A stretch of 47,898 nucleotides of DNA from Pseudomonadales bacterium. GTDB taxonomy: Bacteria > Pseudomonadota > Gammaproteobacteria > Pseudomonadales > Azotimanducaceae. Below are positions 32,348 to 41,457 of the stretch, in pieces. The stretch's first letter is position 1. Each line of letters starts with the position of its first letter. The notes beneath the pieces are model-generated. The model worked only from the letters and a program-made list of their open reading frames with translations. It was not told the origin of the DNA and ran no database searches. A program made the position numbers and the translations under genes. The stretch is taken from contig JADHNJ010000016.1 in NCBI GenBank assembly GCA_016779565.1, positions 1 through 47,898 of the forward strand, given 5' to 3'.

Positions 32348-35300
32348 TTATTGGACATTTTGGTCAAGGGCTTCGATCACAAACAACAAATCCCCCTCAT
32401 TCACTTGTTGGCCGTTGCTCACATTGATGCGGTTAATTTTATAGGTTTGCTCAACCGGATACAGCGCCCCCTCAGGGCCCGAACAAGCGCTCAGCCTAAA
32501 GGGTGTAAACATTTTCATGGCTTCAAGCACACAGAGGACGTCATCAACCCGAACTTCATCACCCACGTTCACATACTCTGGTTCAGAGGGTGACGGCGTG
32601 CGAAAGAAAACCCCAGTGGACGGCGCAAGCACCCGCAACTCTTGACTGGCTTCGATTCGCAGAGATTCAAGATCGACAACATTGCTTTGGCTTCCTGATG
32701 CTTCGTCAATTTCTTGGACCAAGGCCGATGTATCAATCCGATTCAAGAATTTCGGCAAGTAAGTTGTATCATAATCTCCAGAACGAAAAACATCGTCTGC
32801 CAAGATTCGCTTAACTAAAGCAATATTGGTGCAAACGCCCTCGATCGTGACCAGCTCTAGGTAGGATCGCATTCGCTCAATAGCATCCAGACGATCCTCG
32901 CCGTGGACGATGATTTGAATAATCAAACTGTCGTAAAAAGGAGAGACTACCTTACCCTCTGCTGCCATCGAGATTAACGTCACATCGTCTCGTTCAGGCA
33001 AATCGCATCGTGTAATCGTTCCCGGGGTAGGCAAAAAGGTCACATTGCCTTCTGCGTCCACTGAGGCGCGTTCGGCATTGACCCGAACCTCAAGGGCATA
33101 ACCCTGTTCTGGGTAGACAAGCTCCTCGATGCTACCGCCGCCGGCGATATGAAACTGTTGCTTTACGATATCAACCCCAGTAACCGCTTCTGTAACGGGA
33201 TGCTCAACCTGCAAGCGGGTATTCATCTCCATGAAATAGATCGCGTTACTGGGCACATCAAAAATAAACTCAACTGTACCAGCACCCTGGTAGTCAACGG
33301 CATTCGCAATTTTTGCTGCACTGTCAAAAACAAGATCCCGCAGCGACTCAGACAAAAGGGTTGAGCCTGACTCCTCGAGCAATTTCTGATTATTGCGCTG
33401 CACGCTACAGTCTCTTAAACCTATTACATGGGTATTGCCTTGGCTGTCCCGTAGAATCTGTGCTTCGATGTGCCTCAGGGAAGTTACACATTTCTCAATG
33501 TAAACATCACCATTGCCAAATGCGCTCTTGGCCTCTGTCGTTACTTGGTGAAATTGTTGATGTAGGTGTTCTGGGCGTTCAACCTTAACAATCCCCTTGC
33601 CGCCGCCGCCATGAACCGCCTTTAACAAGATCGGGTAACCCACCCTGTCTGCGATTTCAAGCGCGCGCTCGGAGGACTCAACAATGCCGTGTGACCCCGG
33701 AACGACGGGCACATCGATACTCATGGTCGTACTAATAGCGTTAGATTTATTGCCCATTGTCTCCATACTAATGACTTTGGGCCCTATAAAATTCACACCT
33801 TTTTGCCTAACCAGCGCCGCAAAATTGGGTGTTTCTGACAGAAATCCAATGCCAGGATGCAGTGCATCTACCGCCTGCATTTCAGCAATGTTTAAGATAC
33901 TGAGCGCATTTAAATAGCTTTCATCCGAAGTGTTACCGCCGATGGGTACAACCGTACTAGACCCGCCCGCATTTCTGACCATATCGGCCGGTACAGAATC
34001 CATGTCTGGATCACTCTGAACCAAAACCACCGCTAAATTGCTCTCTAGGGACTTCTGAACCAATTTAACCGCTGTACAACCCCGAGCATGAATTAGCACT
34101 CGCTCAACGGGTCGCAGCGCGGCATGCTCTTCTACTTCAGAATCAGCTTCAACAGGCGCGCCCTCTAAACGCCCAGCCATAATGCGGTCAATGACTTCCG
34201 TCACCGATTCAACTGGCACCGGCACCGCAGGGTCGACGCCGCGCAGGCGATTATCTAAAGCCTCTGTAAAAGGATGCTTGACCAGTCCCTGCATAGCCCC
34301 TGGCGTCTGGGACAGATAATTACTCAAAAGACAGGTAAAGGGGAGATTGCGCTCAACGACTGTCTGGCCCGCAAAAGGCATACTGGCACCAGAAAAATAG
34401 TAGGTCTGAACCAAGGGGTGGGTAACAAAGCTTGCCTGGGCGCCGCCGGTGCAATCCCCGTAACCAAACATAATAATCGGCAAATCATTATCCCGCACAA
34501 AGCGGGTTATCCGGTCATTGACGACCGCCATGGTAAAGAGGGCGGCAGCCCCTTCCTTGGTCTGCATGCCGCCGCTGGATATAAAGCAGATCACCGGAAG
34601 GCGCTGACTTGCACATTCAACCAGCAACTTACAAAACCGGACACAGTCAGAGTTATCGATACTGCCCGCTTGAAAGGCCACATTTGAAATCACAAAACCC
34701 GCTCGATAAGCCCCAGAATTACCCTTGAATCGCCCGATACCAGTGATCAATCCGTGGGGACGAACATTCGCTTTAAGCGCCGATTCAATGGAGGGTCTGA
34801 AAGTTGGAAAGGATACGGGGTTCGCTGACATCAAATTGCCATGGGTTTCCTCAAAGCCCTCTATGAAACGCTCGACGATATGCTCAAACGTGGTGTGTTT
34901 GGCGCGTTTTTCTTCGGTTAAGATTTCATGAAAGAGTAGATCCCGATAAGCGATGGTCAGTCTGTTCCAAAAATCTTTACGACGACCAATGCGCACGGGC
35001 TCTAACTTACCTGAAAAGTGCTTCCCAGACCGTTCAGCTTCAAAATAGCCCGGTAAAATGCGCTCAAAAATATGACTAATCACTACGAACAGAGTATCTG
35101 ACTTGTCTTTGTGAATACCTCGCATCCACTCTTCAACAGACTTTAAGAACTGACTGACTCGGCTGAATTGACCCAACCGCTCTGACCAGCCGGCAAACGC
35201 TTGACGGATCTCCTCTTGCGAACGACCCTCGAATAGGGGTTTCGTCGATACTGCCTCAATCGCCTTCGTCAGCAATTGGCTCAGTGTGTCCATTGTCATG

Positions 35301-37267
35301 GTTCTAGAATCTCGGGCTTCTCTGGCGATTGCCACAAGGTTTTGTAACAGTTCGTTATAAAGCGCTGAGAACAGAATCAAATTCTCACATTCTTTTAAAA
35401 AATCATCTGCCACATCTTGATCGAGCAACAAATCTAGAATGGTCAACTCTTGATCGGTTCGCCTTGAATCTGCTTCGCCTTTGCGCCGAATCTGCGACCA
35501 AAGCGCGTCCTCAAGTAAGCGCCGATTGAGCGGTATTGCATTTGATTGGCTATCACGATTGCTCAAAAGTTTTTGGGTTTCTAGCGATAAGGGCAACGCA
35601 GATGAACGATGCTCATTATAAAGACTCGGCCCCTCTACAATCAGATTGAGTTCGCTGGCCAGCGCTGATTTTAAAAAATCGCTATTTTTTTGCTCAATAA
35701 AAGCAGCATCAAACAACTTTCTTCCATCAAAGCTGAATTTAGACTTCAGATCTTCAACCATGGGGTCGTCGGATACAGACATTGCAGCCAGTAATGCTTT
35801 GACGTCTCTGATATCAGCGGTCGACAGAAGGTAAGCATTTTGTTCGTAGTCCTGAAGGTAGGCGATGAGCGCCTCCAGGTTATCCTCGGCACTGCCCTTC
35901 CATCGATTATAAAGATGCAGCCCCAGCTCAAGGGTAAGCTCCTGTTGGGCTCGTTGAAAGTTCTCTTTGGGTTCCCCGAACAACAGTGTCTTCAACAGGC
36001 CAGACTCGTCTGATTGTTTTTCACGCTTACTTTCAAACCCTTTCCAAACCTTATTCAGTTGCTCCTCATAAAGGATCAAATCCGGATCTTGAAGCCAAGA
36101 TAAAAATGCGCTCCGACGTTCTCGATGCACTCGCTCAGCGAGCTCTCCTTTTGGAATTGCCACATCCGCCAGTCGTCCGTATTGAGTGGTGGTGGTCGCT
36201 TTGATGCGCTTGCGCAATCCAAGATATCGCAGATAACGATAAGCGACGCCGAACACGTTCGGATATTCCGTGGGCGACGTCCGGAGTTTGAGTGTCGAAC
36301 TTGCGTTCACCGCGGCTAAGTATTCGGAAGGATTAAGATACCGAGTAATATTGCGATGATAATGTTCTAGGATTTCGGGGTGGTCAGACACAAACTGTCT
36401 AGCGCCTTGTTCAATCGACTCGATCCCTGTGATGATCACATCTAGTAAATGGCCAATATTTTCCGTCTCACCAGGGTCATAGTCGACAATCCCATCGATA
36501 TTACCTTGTTGATATAGCTCAAAAGCCGACACGCCCACGAACTTGGCACACTCCTGCCAGGACAAATTGTATCGACGAACGAGATTCGCTAAAGAACGGG
36601 GATGAATCGTATTGAAAACACCAGTTCGGAGACTCAGCAGTAAGTTACTCGCAGCAAGCGGTATGGCACCCCCAGAGTACCCTTGGCCGATGATGATCCC
36701 TAAGGTCGGCACATCCACATTACATAGCTCAGCAATCAGCCTTGAAATCGAGTGCGCTTGATTGTTGGCATTGGCCTCCTCGTAAGGGTCAGCGCCAGGG
36801 GTGTCCATCAGGGTTAGGATTGGTAAATTACGAATCGCATAACTGCTGGCACGCTCCGCCGCTAACTCGTGGTGCTCAGGTCCCCAAACACCGCTAGCAC
36901 TACTTCGCTCCTGGCCAATCACCCCTATTTTCCGAAGACCGTTGGAGAATTTAAGGGTTAATTCACAGCTGTAAAAAGGACCAAGCGATTGTTCATTGGA
37001 CACGGGCACATTGAGGCTATGAACGATGGCTTTAGCGCCAGGGCGAGTTGATTCCTCGGTGGGAGCAACGGTCGCTGCGATATAGGCATCAATCTCCATC
37101 CCTTTCAGACGCTCAACCTGGGCGTTTATTTGACGCTCGGTAAGCAATCCCTTAACAACTGCCGCCGGCTCCTTTCGAGGAAAGAGCGAGAAGTCCTCGG
37201 ACAACCGTTCGGCGTTGAGGTAAAGCTGATCAATTGACGCTGCACTATCTGCCATCGTGACTACCAT
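32348..37267 (-). CDS. Single-chain acetyl-CoA carboxylase-like protein (CT-alpha, linker, CT-beta, BC, BCCP)
   Basis: The 1639-residue protein holds all parts of a biotin-dependent acyl-CoA carboxylase. Residues about 90-280 are an AccA-like carboxyltransferase half (LTLMDTPGADPYEEAN, GQGYSGGAIPLAASN). About 300-810 is a long, mostly helical region without a motif I recognise. About 815-1030 is an AccD-like half (CFISSGGMQTKEGAAAL, GYGDCTGGAQASF) lacking a zinc finger. About 1050-1505 is biotin carboxylase (KAVHGGGGKGIVKVER as ATP-grasp loop, MEMNTRLQVEHPVTEAVTG). About 1545-1639 is the biotin carrier with EAMKM, biotin on Lys1585. The order is the reverse of eukaryotic ACC. It should carboxylate acetyl-CoA or another acyl-CoA in the cytoplasm. 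AAAGGA precedes the ATG. LysR follows; repeats lie upstream. Confidence 0.9.
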   Translation of the reverse strand: MVVTMADSAASIDQLYLNAERLSEDFSLFPRKEPAAVVKGLLTERQINAQVERLKGMEIDAYIAATVAPTEESTRPGAKAIVHSLNVPVSNEQSLGPFYSCELTLKFSNGLRKIGVIGQERSSASGVWGPEHHELAAERASSYAIRNLPILTLMDTPGADPYEEANANNQAHSISRLIAELCNVDVPTLGIIIGQGYSGGAIPLAASNLLLSLRTGVFNTIHPRSLANLVRRYNLSWQECAKFVGVSAFELYQQGNIDGIVDYDPGETENIGHLLDVIITGIESIEQGARQFVSDHPEILEHYHRNITRYLNPSEYLAAVNASSTLKLRTSPTEYPNVFGVAYRYLRYLGLRKRIKATTTTQYGRLADVAIPKGELAERVHRERRSAFLSWLQDPDLILYEEQLNKVWKGFESKREKQSDESGLLKTLLFGEPKENFQRAQQELTLELGLHLYNRWKGSAEDNLEALIAYLQDYEQNAYLLSTADIRDVKALLAAMSVSDDPMVEDLKSKFSFDGRKLFDAAFIEQKNSDFLKSALASELNLIVEGPSLYNEHRSSALPLSLETQKLLSNRDSQSNAIPLNRRLLEDALWSQIRRKGEADSRRTDQELTILDLLLDQDVADDFLKECENLILFSALYNELLQNLVAIAREARDSRTMTMDTLSQLLTKAIEAVSTKPLFEGRSQEEIRQAFAGWSERLGQFSRVSQFLKSVEEWMRGIHKDKSDTLFVVISHIFERILPGYFEAERSGKHFSGKLEPVRIGRRKDFWNRLTIAYRDLLFHEILTEEKRAKHTTFEHIVERFIEGFEETHGNLMSANPVSFPTFRPSIESALKANVRPHGLITGIGRFKGNSGAYRAGFVISNVAFQAGSIDNSDCVRFCKLLVECASQRLPVICFISSGGMQTKEGAAALFTMAVVNDRITRFVRDNDLPIIMFGYGDCTGGAQASFVTHPLVQTYYFSGASMPFAGQTVVERNLPFTCLLSNYLSQTPGAMQGLVKHPFTEALDNRLRGVDPAVPVPVESVTEVIDRIMAGRLEGAPVEADSEVEEHAALRPVERVLIHARGCTAVKLVQKSLESNLAVVLVQSDPDMDSVPADMVRNAGGSSTVVPIGGNTSDESYLNALSILNIAEMQAVDALHPGIGFLSETPNFAALVRQKGVNFIGPKVISMETMGNKSNAISTTMSIDVPVVPGSHGIVESSERALEIADRVGYPILLKAVHGGGGKGIVKVERPEHLHQQFHQVTTEAKSAFGNGDVYIEKCVTSLRHIEAQILRDSQGNTHVIGLRDCSVQRNNQKLLEESGSTLLSESLRDLVFDSAAKIANAVDYQGAGTVEFIFDVPSNAIYFMEMNTRLQVEHPVTEAVTGVDIVKQQFHIAGGGSIEELVYPEQGYALEVRVNAERASVDAEGNVTFLPTPGTITRCDLPERDDVTLISMAAEGKVVSPFYDSLIIQIIVHGEDRLDAIERMRSYLELVTIEGVCTNIALVKRILADDVFRSGDYDTTYLPKFLNRIDTSALVQEIDEASGSQSNVVDLESLRIEASQELRVLAPSTGVFFRTPSPSEPEYVNVGDEVRVDDVLCVLEAMKMFTPFRLSACSGPEGALYPVEQTYKINRINVSNGQQVNEGDLLFVIEALDQNVQ

Positions 37268-37501
37268 TATCCTTTTGTTTCTTATCTATCTTGAGCCAGT
37301 GAGGTTTGGAAACGACGCCTAACCTACACTGCTAGATCAACTACCCTATTATTCGTGCTATCGCACCTAATTCAGTCTTCTCTGCTGTATTGGGCCGCGG
37401 ACCCTTCGAGGCCTGACAACTCTTCATCCAAGCCCTCGATCCGCTCAATTTTAACCCGTTATCAATTACCCGCGATGTCGATTAATCAACTCACTGTTTT
37501 A

Positions 37502-37565
37502 CTGCTTCCCTATTTCAGTGCTTCACTGCTTCCCTATTTCAGTGCTTCACTGCTTCACTGCTTCA
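37502..37565. repeat. Tandem 24-bp repeat with 8-bp sub-repeats
   Basis: A 24-base unit beginning CTGCTTCCCTATTTC is present twice exactly (37502-37525 and 37526-37549). Two copies of its 8-base element CTGCTTCA follow (37550-37565), then degenerate copies. Exact head-to-tail repeats indicate recent slippage. Confidence 0.85.
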
Positions 37566-37682
37566 TTTCTTCACTGCCTGACTACCTCACAGTGTCGGCT
37601 TCTTTTGAGCAAAATCGCCAAGCAAGTTAGAGCGTTTCCGCTCGGTTGGCGCTACGTTCCCCTCCCACTTTGTGTGGCTCAG

Positions 37683-37730
37683 GCTTTAGATTGCTCAAGT
37701 TTTAGATTGCCCAAGTTTTAAATTGCTCCA
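37683..37730. repeat. Three imperfect 16-bp tandem repeats
   Basis: Units GCTTTAGATTGCTCAA (37683-37698), GTTTTAGATTGCCCAA (37699-37714) and GTTTTAAATTGCTCCA (37715-37730) follow each other with no gap and differ at a few bases. A fourth, partial unit begins at 37731. Confidence 0.8.
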
Positions 37731-37856
37731 GCTTTGCGTTACGCCAGCTTGTGACCCTTAATTCAAGACCGAGTGATAACCTCAATGAAAGTTGCTTTAC
37801 ACACCTTTTTATCGTCTCTTCCTGGTTATCTTCAATGACGCTTCTGAACTTTGAAG

Positions 37857-37888
37857 TTTAGGAGCCTTGTCGTTTAGAAGCTTTGTCG
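37857..37888. repeat. Two imperfect 16-bp tandem repeats
   Basis: TTTAGGAGCCTTGTCG (37857-37872) and TTTAGAAGCTTTGTCG (37873-37888) differ at two positions. They have the same unit length as the set at 37683-37730 but a different sequence. Confidence 0.7.
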
Positions 37889-37945
37889 TTGCCCTCTTCG
37901 TTGGACCTATTGAGGCCTTTAGGGTTCCCCTCTTTATTTCAGCCT

Positions 37946-39490
37946 CTATCCCTCAACGTCTTGTAAAGGAATCAAACCTATCTTACCTTGCCAATGTCTC
38001 GGACCTGTCTGATGGACCGATACGCCTTGGCTGTCGACGGCAACCGTTACCGGCATGTCTTGGACTTCGAACTCGTGAATCGCCTCCATGCCTAAATCTT
38101 CAAAGGCAACGACTCTGGATTTTCGGATCGCTTTCGACACGAGATAAGCGGCCCCACCCACAGCCATAAGGTAGACGGCGCCATGCTTTTTGATGGCCTC
38201 GATAGCAATGGGCCCTCGTTCGGCTTTACCCACCATACCCAAAAGCCCTGTCTCAGCCAGCATCATCTCGGTAAAGCCATCCATACGAGTGGCAGTTGTT
38301 GGCCCCGCCGGACCAACAACTTCTTCTCCAACGGGATCAACTGGACCTACGTAGTAAATAAATTTTCCCTTAAGATCGATACCTGGCGGGAGTGATTCGC
38401 CCGCCGCCAATAAATCCCGAATCCGCTTATGGGCGGCATCACGGCCAGTTAGCATTTTGCCTGATAACAAGAGGGTCTCCCCTGGCTGCCAGGATTGGAT
38501 ATCAGCTTGAGTGACCGAATCTAGGTTGACTTGTCTCGCGCCCGTTGAAGGGTTCCAAGTGATGTCAGGCCAATCCGACACGGCGGGTGCTTTAAGATCG
38601 GCTGGACCATGACCGTCAAGCGTGAAGTGAACATGTCGGGTTGCAGCACAGTTGGGAATCATCGCCACTGGTAAATTGGCTGCATGGGTTGGGTAATCCA
38701 GTATTTTGACATCGAGCACCGTGGTCAGCCCACCTAAACCTTGAGCGCCAATACCTAATGCATTGACTTTTTCGAATATTTCGAGCCTTAGGGATTCTAG
38801 TTTCGTTTGTGGGCCTCTTGCCTGTAGATCGTGGATATCGATACCGTCCATCAAAGAACGCTTTGCAAGTAACATTGCCTTTTCTGCAGTGCCCCCGATA
38901 CCAATCCCCAACATCCCCGGCGGACACCAACCAGCCCCCATGGTTGGCACCGTTCGTAACACCCAGTCAACGATACTGTCCGCAGGATTTAGCATCGCTA
39001 GTTTTGATTTTGCTTCCGAGCCGCCCCCTTTGGCAGCGACATGTACGCTCACAAGATTGCCGGGCACCAATTCTGTGTGAATCACCGCCGGCGTATTATC
39101 TCTGGTATTCGTTCTGGCTCCCGCTGGGTCAGCCAGGACCGACGCTCTTAAGACATTATCCGGTAGGCCATAGGCTCGTCGCACGCCCTCATTAATGAGA
39201 TCCTCAAGCGATTGCTCAGTTTCAAACCGGACATTCATGCCGATCGACAGGAAAACATTGACAATACCCGTGTCTTGGCAGATTGGTCGATGACCCTCAG
39301 CGCACATCCTTGAATTAATAAGAATTTGCGCCATGGCGTCCTTTGCAGCTTTTGACGCTTCCCGCTCGTAGGCTTGATGTACTGCTTGGATAAAATCTAC
39401 CGGATGGTAGTACGATATATATTGCAGGGCATCTTGGACGCTCTGAATCAGATCGGACTCAGAAATAATCGTTGTCGACCCCATAGCCAT
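37946..39490 (-). CDS. Class I fumarate hydratase (iron-sulfur)
   Basis: The 514-residue protein joins the alpha and beta parts of class I fumarases. Cluster cysteines are in HRPICQDTGIVNVF, GAGWCPPGMLGIGIGG and MIPNCAATRHVHF. The C-terminal half starts near residue 300 (TWNPSTGARQVNLDSV) with AGPTTATRMDGFTEMMLAE and a conserved tail. It should interconvert fumarate and malate with an oxygen-sensitive [4Fe-4S] cluster. Related tartrate dehydratases share the fold, so substrate identity is likely, not certain. GAGGATA precedes the ATG. MaoC starts upstream on the same strand, 30 bases away. Confidence 0.93.
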   Translation of the reverse strand: MAMGSTTIISESDLIQSVQDALQYISYYHPVDFIQAVHQAYEREASKAAKDAMAQILINSRMCAEGHRPICQDTGIVNVFLSIGMNVRFETEQSLEDLINEGVRRAYGLPDNVLRASVLADPAGARTNTRDNTPAVIHTELVPGNLVSVHVAAKGGGSEAKSKLAMLNPADSIVDWVLRTVPTMGAGWCPPGMLGIGIGGTAEKAMLLAKRSLMDGIDIHDLQARGPQTKLESLRLEIFEKVNALGIGAQGLGGLTTVLDVKILDYPTHAANLPVAMIPNCAATRHVHFTLDGHGPADLKAPAVSDWPDITWNPSTGARQVNLDSVTQADIQSWQPGETLLLSGKMLTGRDAAHKRIRDLLAAGESLPPGIDLKGKFIYYVGPVDPVGEEVVGPAGPTTATRMDGFTEMMLAETGLLGMVGKAERGPIAIEAIKKHGAVYLMAVGGAAYLVSKAIRKSRVVAFEDLGMEAIHEFEVQDMPVTVAVDSQGVSVHQTGPRHWQGKIGLIPLQDVEG

Positions 39491-39520
39491 TATCCTCTTG
39501 AATTAGGCGTTAAATACCCG

Positions 39521-40015
39521 TTAATCCCCGTACATAAGCCTAGTTAATGACTCCACAACGCACACAGGCTTATCAGATCCTTCGCATTCAACCGTCACCA
39601 GTCGCTTCAGTTGAATGGTATTCGCCGCTTTTAGCTCGGCCTGCAAAAGTGTATGTCTCGCTCGAATTTTTGAATTAACCGGCACAGGTGCAGGAAACCG
39701 AACCTTGTCCATACCGTAATTCACGCCCATAAAAACACCGTCAAGCGCCTCTGGTTTGGGAACGGGGACCGATCCACCCAAATGCACAACCAAACTCAAT
39801 GTCAGAAACCCATGGGCGATGGTGACCTTATAAGGTGATAGCTCAGCGGATTTTTCAGGATCGATATGGATGAACTGATGATCGAGGGTTGCATCTGCAA
39901 ACAGATTGATCCGAGCTTGATCGACTTCCAGCCATTGCCCAACACCCTCTTCCGTCCCTTCCAGAGTTTTAAAGATCGCTAACGCAGCTTCAGCTTTGCT
40001 CGACATAGGCTTCAT
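39521..40015 (-). CDS. MaoC-like (R)-specific enoyl-CoA hydratase / dehydratase
   Basis: The 164-residue hotdog protein has the hydratase-2 signature: FADATLDHQFIHIDPEKSAELSPYKVTIAHGFLTLSLV, where Asp and His of the D-x-x-x-x-H motif lie in ATLDHQFIHID. The N-terminal EGVGQWLEVDQARINLFADAT is also typical. It hydrates trans-2-enoyl-CoA to (R)-3-hydroxyacyl-CoA. Two close ATGs (40015 and 40006) are both possible; AAGGA fits the second better. It shares a probable transcript with fumarase and is divergent from the thiolase gene. Confidence 0.9.
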   Translation of the reverse strand: MKPMSSKAEAALAIFKTLEGTEEGVGQWLEVDQARINLFADATLDHQFIHIDPEKSAELSPYKVTIAHGFLTLSLVVHLGGSVPVPKPEALDGVFMGVNYGMDKVRFPAPVPVNSKIRARHTLLQAELKAANTIQLKRLVTVECEGSDKPVCVVESLTRLMYGD

Positions 40016-40178
40016 ATCCTTTTATTTGATGCGCGCTATAGTACCACAAATCGATTCCCACTCAGCCCAGTACTGGCCTTGCTGGCTAGCTTCGTTTATC
40101 CTCTTTCGAACTACATTACTGCCACCTTAGCCCGCTTCCGTAAGCGCTGCGCTATTGGGATTTTTCAAGGAACCCGTT

Positions 40179-41357
40179 ATGACTCAAGACGTTTTTATTG
40201 CCGCCGGTGCTAGAACCCCAATGGGCGGATTACAAGGGGATTTGTCCTCACTGACGGCGGTTTCACTGGGTCAAATTGCCATTGAAGCCGCTCTAGATCG
40301 CGCGAACGTTGCTGGCAATGATGTCGATGAAGTCATCATGGGTTGCGTACTGCCGAGCGGCCTGCGCCAAGGTCCGGCTCGACAGGCCGCTATCGATGCT
40401 GGGATTCCTGACAGCGTTGGCGCGACCACCATTAACAAACTCTGCGGTTCAGGTATGAAAGCAGCCATGCTCGCCCATGACCTCATCAAAGCTGGCACCA
40501 ACCAGGTCATGGTTGCGGGCGGCATGGAAAGCATGAGCAACGCGCCTTATCTCGTCCCAAAAGTTAGAACAGGTCTTAGAATGGGACATGGCGAACTCCA
40601 AGACGCGATGTTCACCGACGGCCTTGAAGACGCTAAAACAGGTCGACTCATGGGCTCGTTCGCGCAGGAAGTTGCTGACCAATATCAAATTTCCCGAGAA
40701 GACATGGACGATTACGCGATCGGCAGCCTAACCCGTGCCCTAGATGCCATCGATTCTGGGGCTTTGACAGAAGAGATCGTGCCGGTTCAAATCCAAACTC
40801 GGCAAGGTCCCGTCTTTATCGAAATCGATGAACAACCCGGCAATGCAAAAGTCGATAAAATTAGGACCTTGAAGCCCGCCTTCAAGTCGGACGGCACCGT
40901 CACCGCTGCCAACGCGAGTTCGATATCAGACGGTGCCTCAGCGCTTGTGCTGGCAAGCGCCGAAGCCATTAATCACAAAGGGCTTACACCCATGGCCCGA
41001 TTTGTGGGGCATGCGACCCATTCAAGACACCCTGCTGAATTCACACTTGCACCGATCGATGCCATCAAAAAGCTCCTCACTAAAATAGAATGGCAGCTCG
41101 ATGATGTTGACCTTTTTGAGATTAACGAAGCTTTCGCCATGGTGACCATGATTACCATGCGCGAGGTCGGCATCGATCCGTTGAAGGTTAATATTCATGG
41201 AGGCGCCTGTGCCCAGGGCCATCCCATCGGCTCCACCGGTTCTAGGCTGATTGTGACGTTAATGCACGCGCTCAAACGAAAAGGTCTAAAACGTGGTATC
41301 GCGTCTTTGTGTATTGGCGGTGGTGAAGCAACCGCCGTGGCAATAGAATTGGTTTGA
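40179..41357 (+). CDS. Acetyl-CoA C-acetyltransferase (thiolase)
   Basis: The ATG at 40179 follows AAGGAA and gives 392 residues, the typical length of biosynthetic thiolases. The catalytic residues fall at the canonical numbers: Cys89 (NKLCGSGMKA), His348 (GGACAQGHPIGSTG) and Cys378 (SLCIGGGEA). It condenses two acetyl-CoA or cleaves 3-ketoacyl-CoA. An in-frame TTG at 40155 has no better ribosome binding site. fabY follows 100 bases downstream with its own likely promoter. Confidence 0.95.
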   Translation: MTQDVFIAAGARTPMGGLQGDLSSLTAVSLGQIAIEAALDRANVAGNDVDEVIMGCVLPSGLRQGPARQAAIDAGIPDSVGATTINKLCGSGMKAAMLAHDLIKAGTNQVMVAGGMESMSNAPYLVPKVRTGLRMGHGELQDAMFTDGLEDAKTGRLMGSFAQEVADQYQISREDMDDYAIGSLTRALDAIDSGALTEEIVPVQIQTRQGPVFIEIDEQPGNAKVDKIRTLKPAFKSDGTVTAANASSISDGASALVLASAEAINHKGLTPMARFVGHATHSRHPAEFTLAPIDAIKKLLTKIEWQLDDVDLFEINEAFAMVTMITMREVGIDPLKVNIHGGACAQGHPIGSTGSRLIVTLMHALKRKGLKRGIASLCIGGGEATAVAIELV

Positions 41358-41410
41358 AGCACCTCGCCCATCAACTTGATTCAATGTCGCGCAAATTTCT
41401 GGATTTCATG

Positions 41411-41429
41411 CGCCCTCGGCGCGTACAAT
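41411..41429 (+). promoter_or_regulatory. Possible fabY promoter with a dyad in the spacer
   Basis: TACAAT (41424-41429) is a reasonable -10, 28 bases before the fabY start. GCGCC CTC GGCGC (41411-41423) forms a 5-bp dyad directly upstream, where an operator could sit. The -35 is not clear. Confidence 0.3.
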
Positions 41430-41457
41430 TTAATCATGCTTCTGGGGGATCTGAACG

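Larger units (their letters stand above)
37268..37945. other. Long intergenic region upstream of the carboxylase fusion, repeat-rich
   Basis: About 680 bases lie between the fumarase stop and the fusion's start, both genes on the minus strand. It must hold the fusion's promoter and leader if the gene has its own. Three separate sets of short tandem repeats occur (listed separately). Open frames here (for example 37355-37630, plus) translate repeats and hydrophobic low-complexity sequence and are unlikely genes. Confidence 0.6.

Noticed and set aside
37355-37630. 91-codon plus-strand frame with repeated hydrophobic units
   Set aside because: Its repeats only translate the 24-bp tandem DNA repeat; there is no ribosome binding site and no known family.
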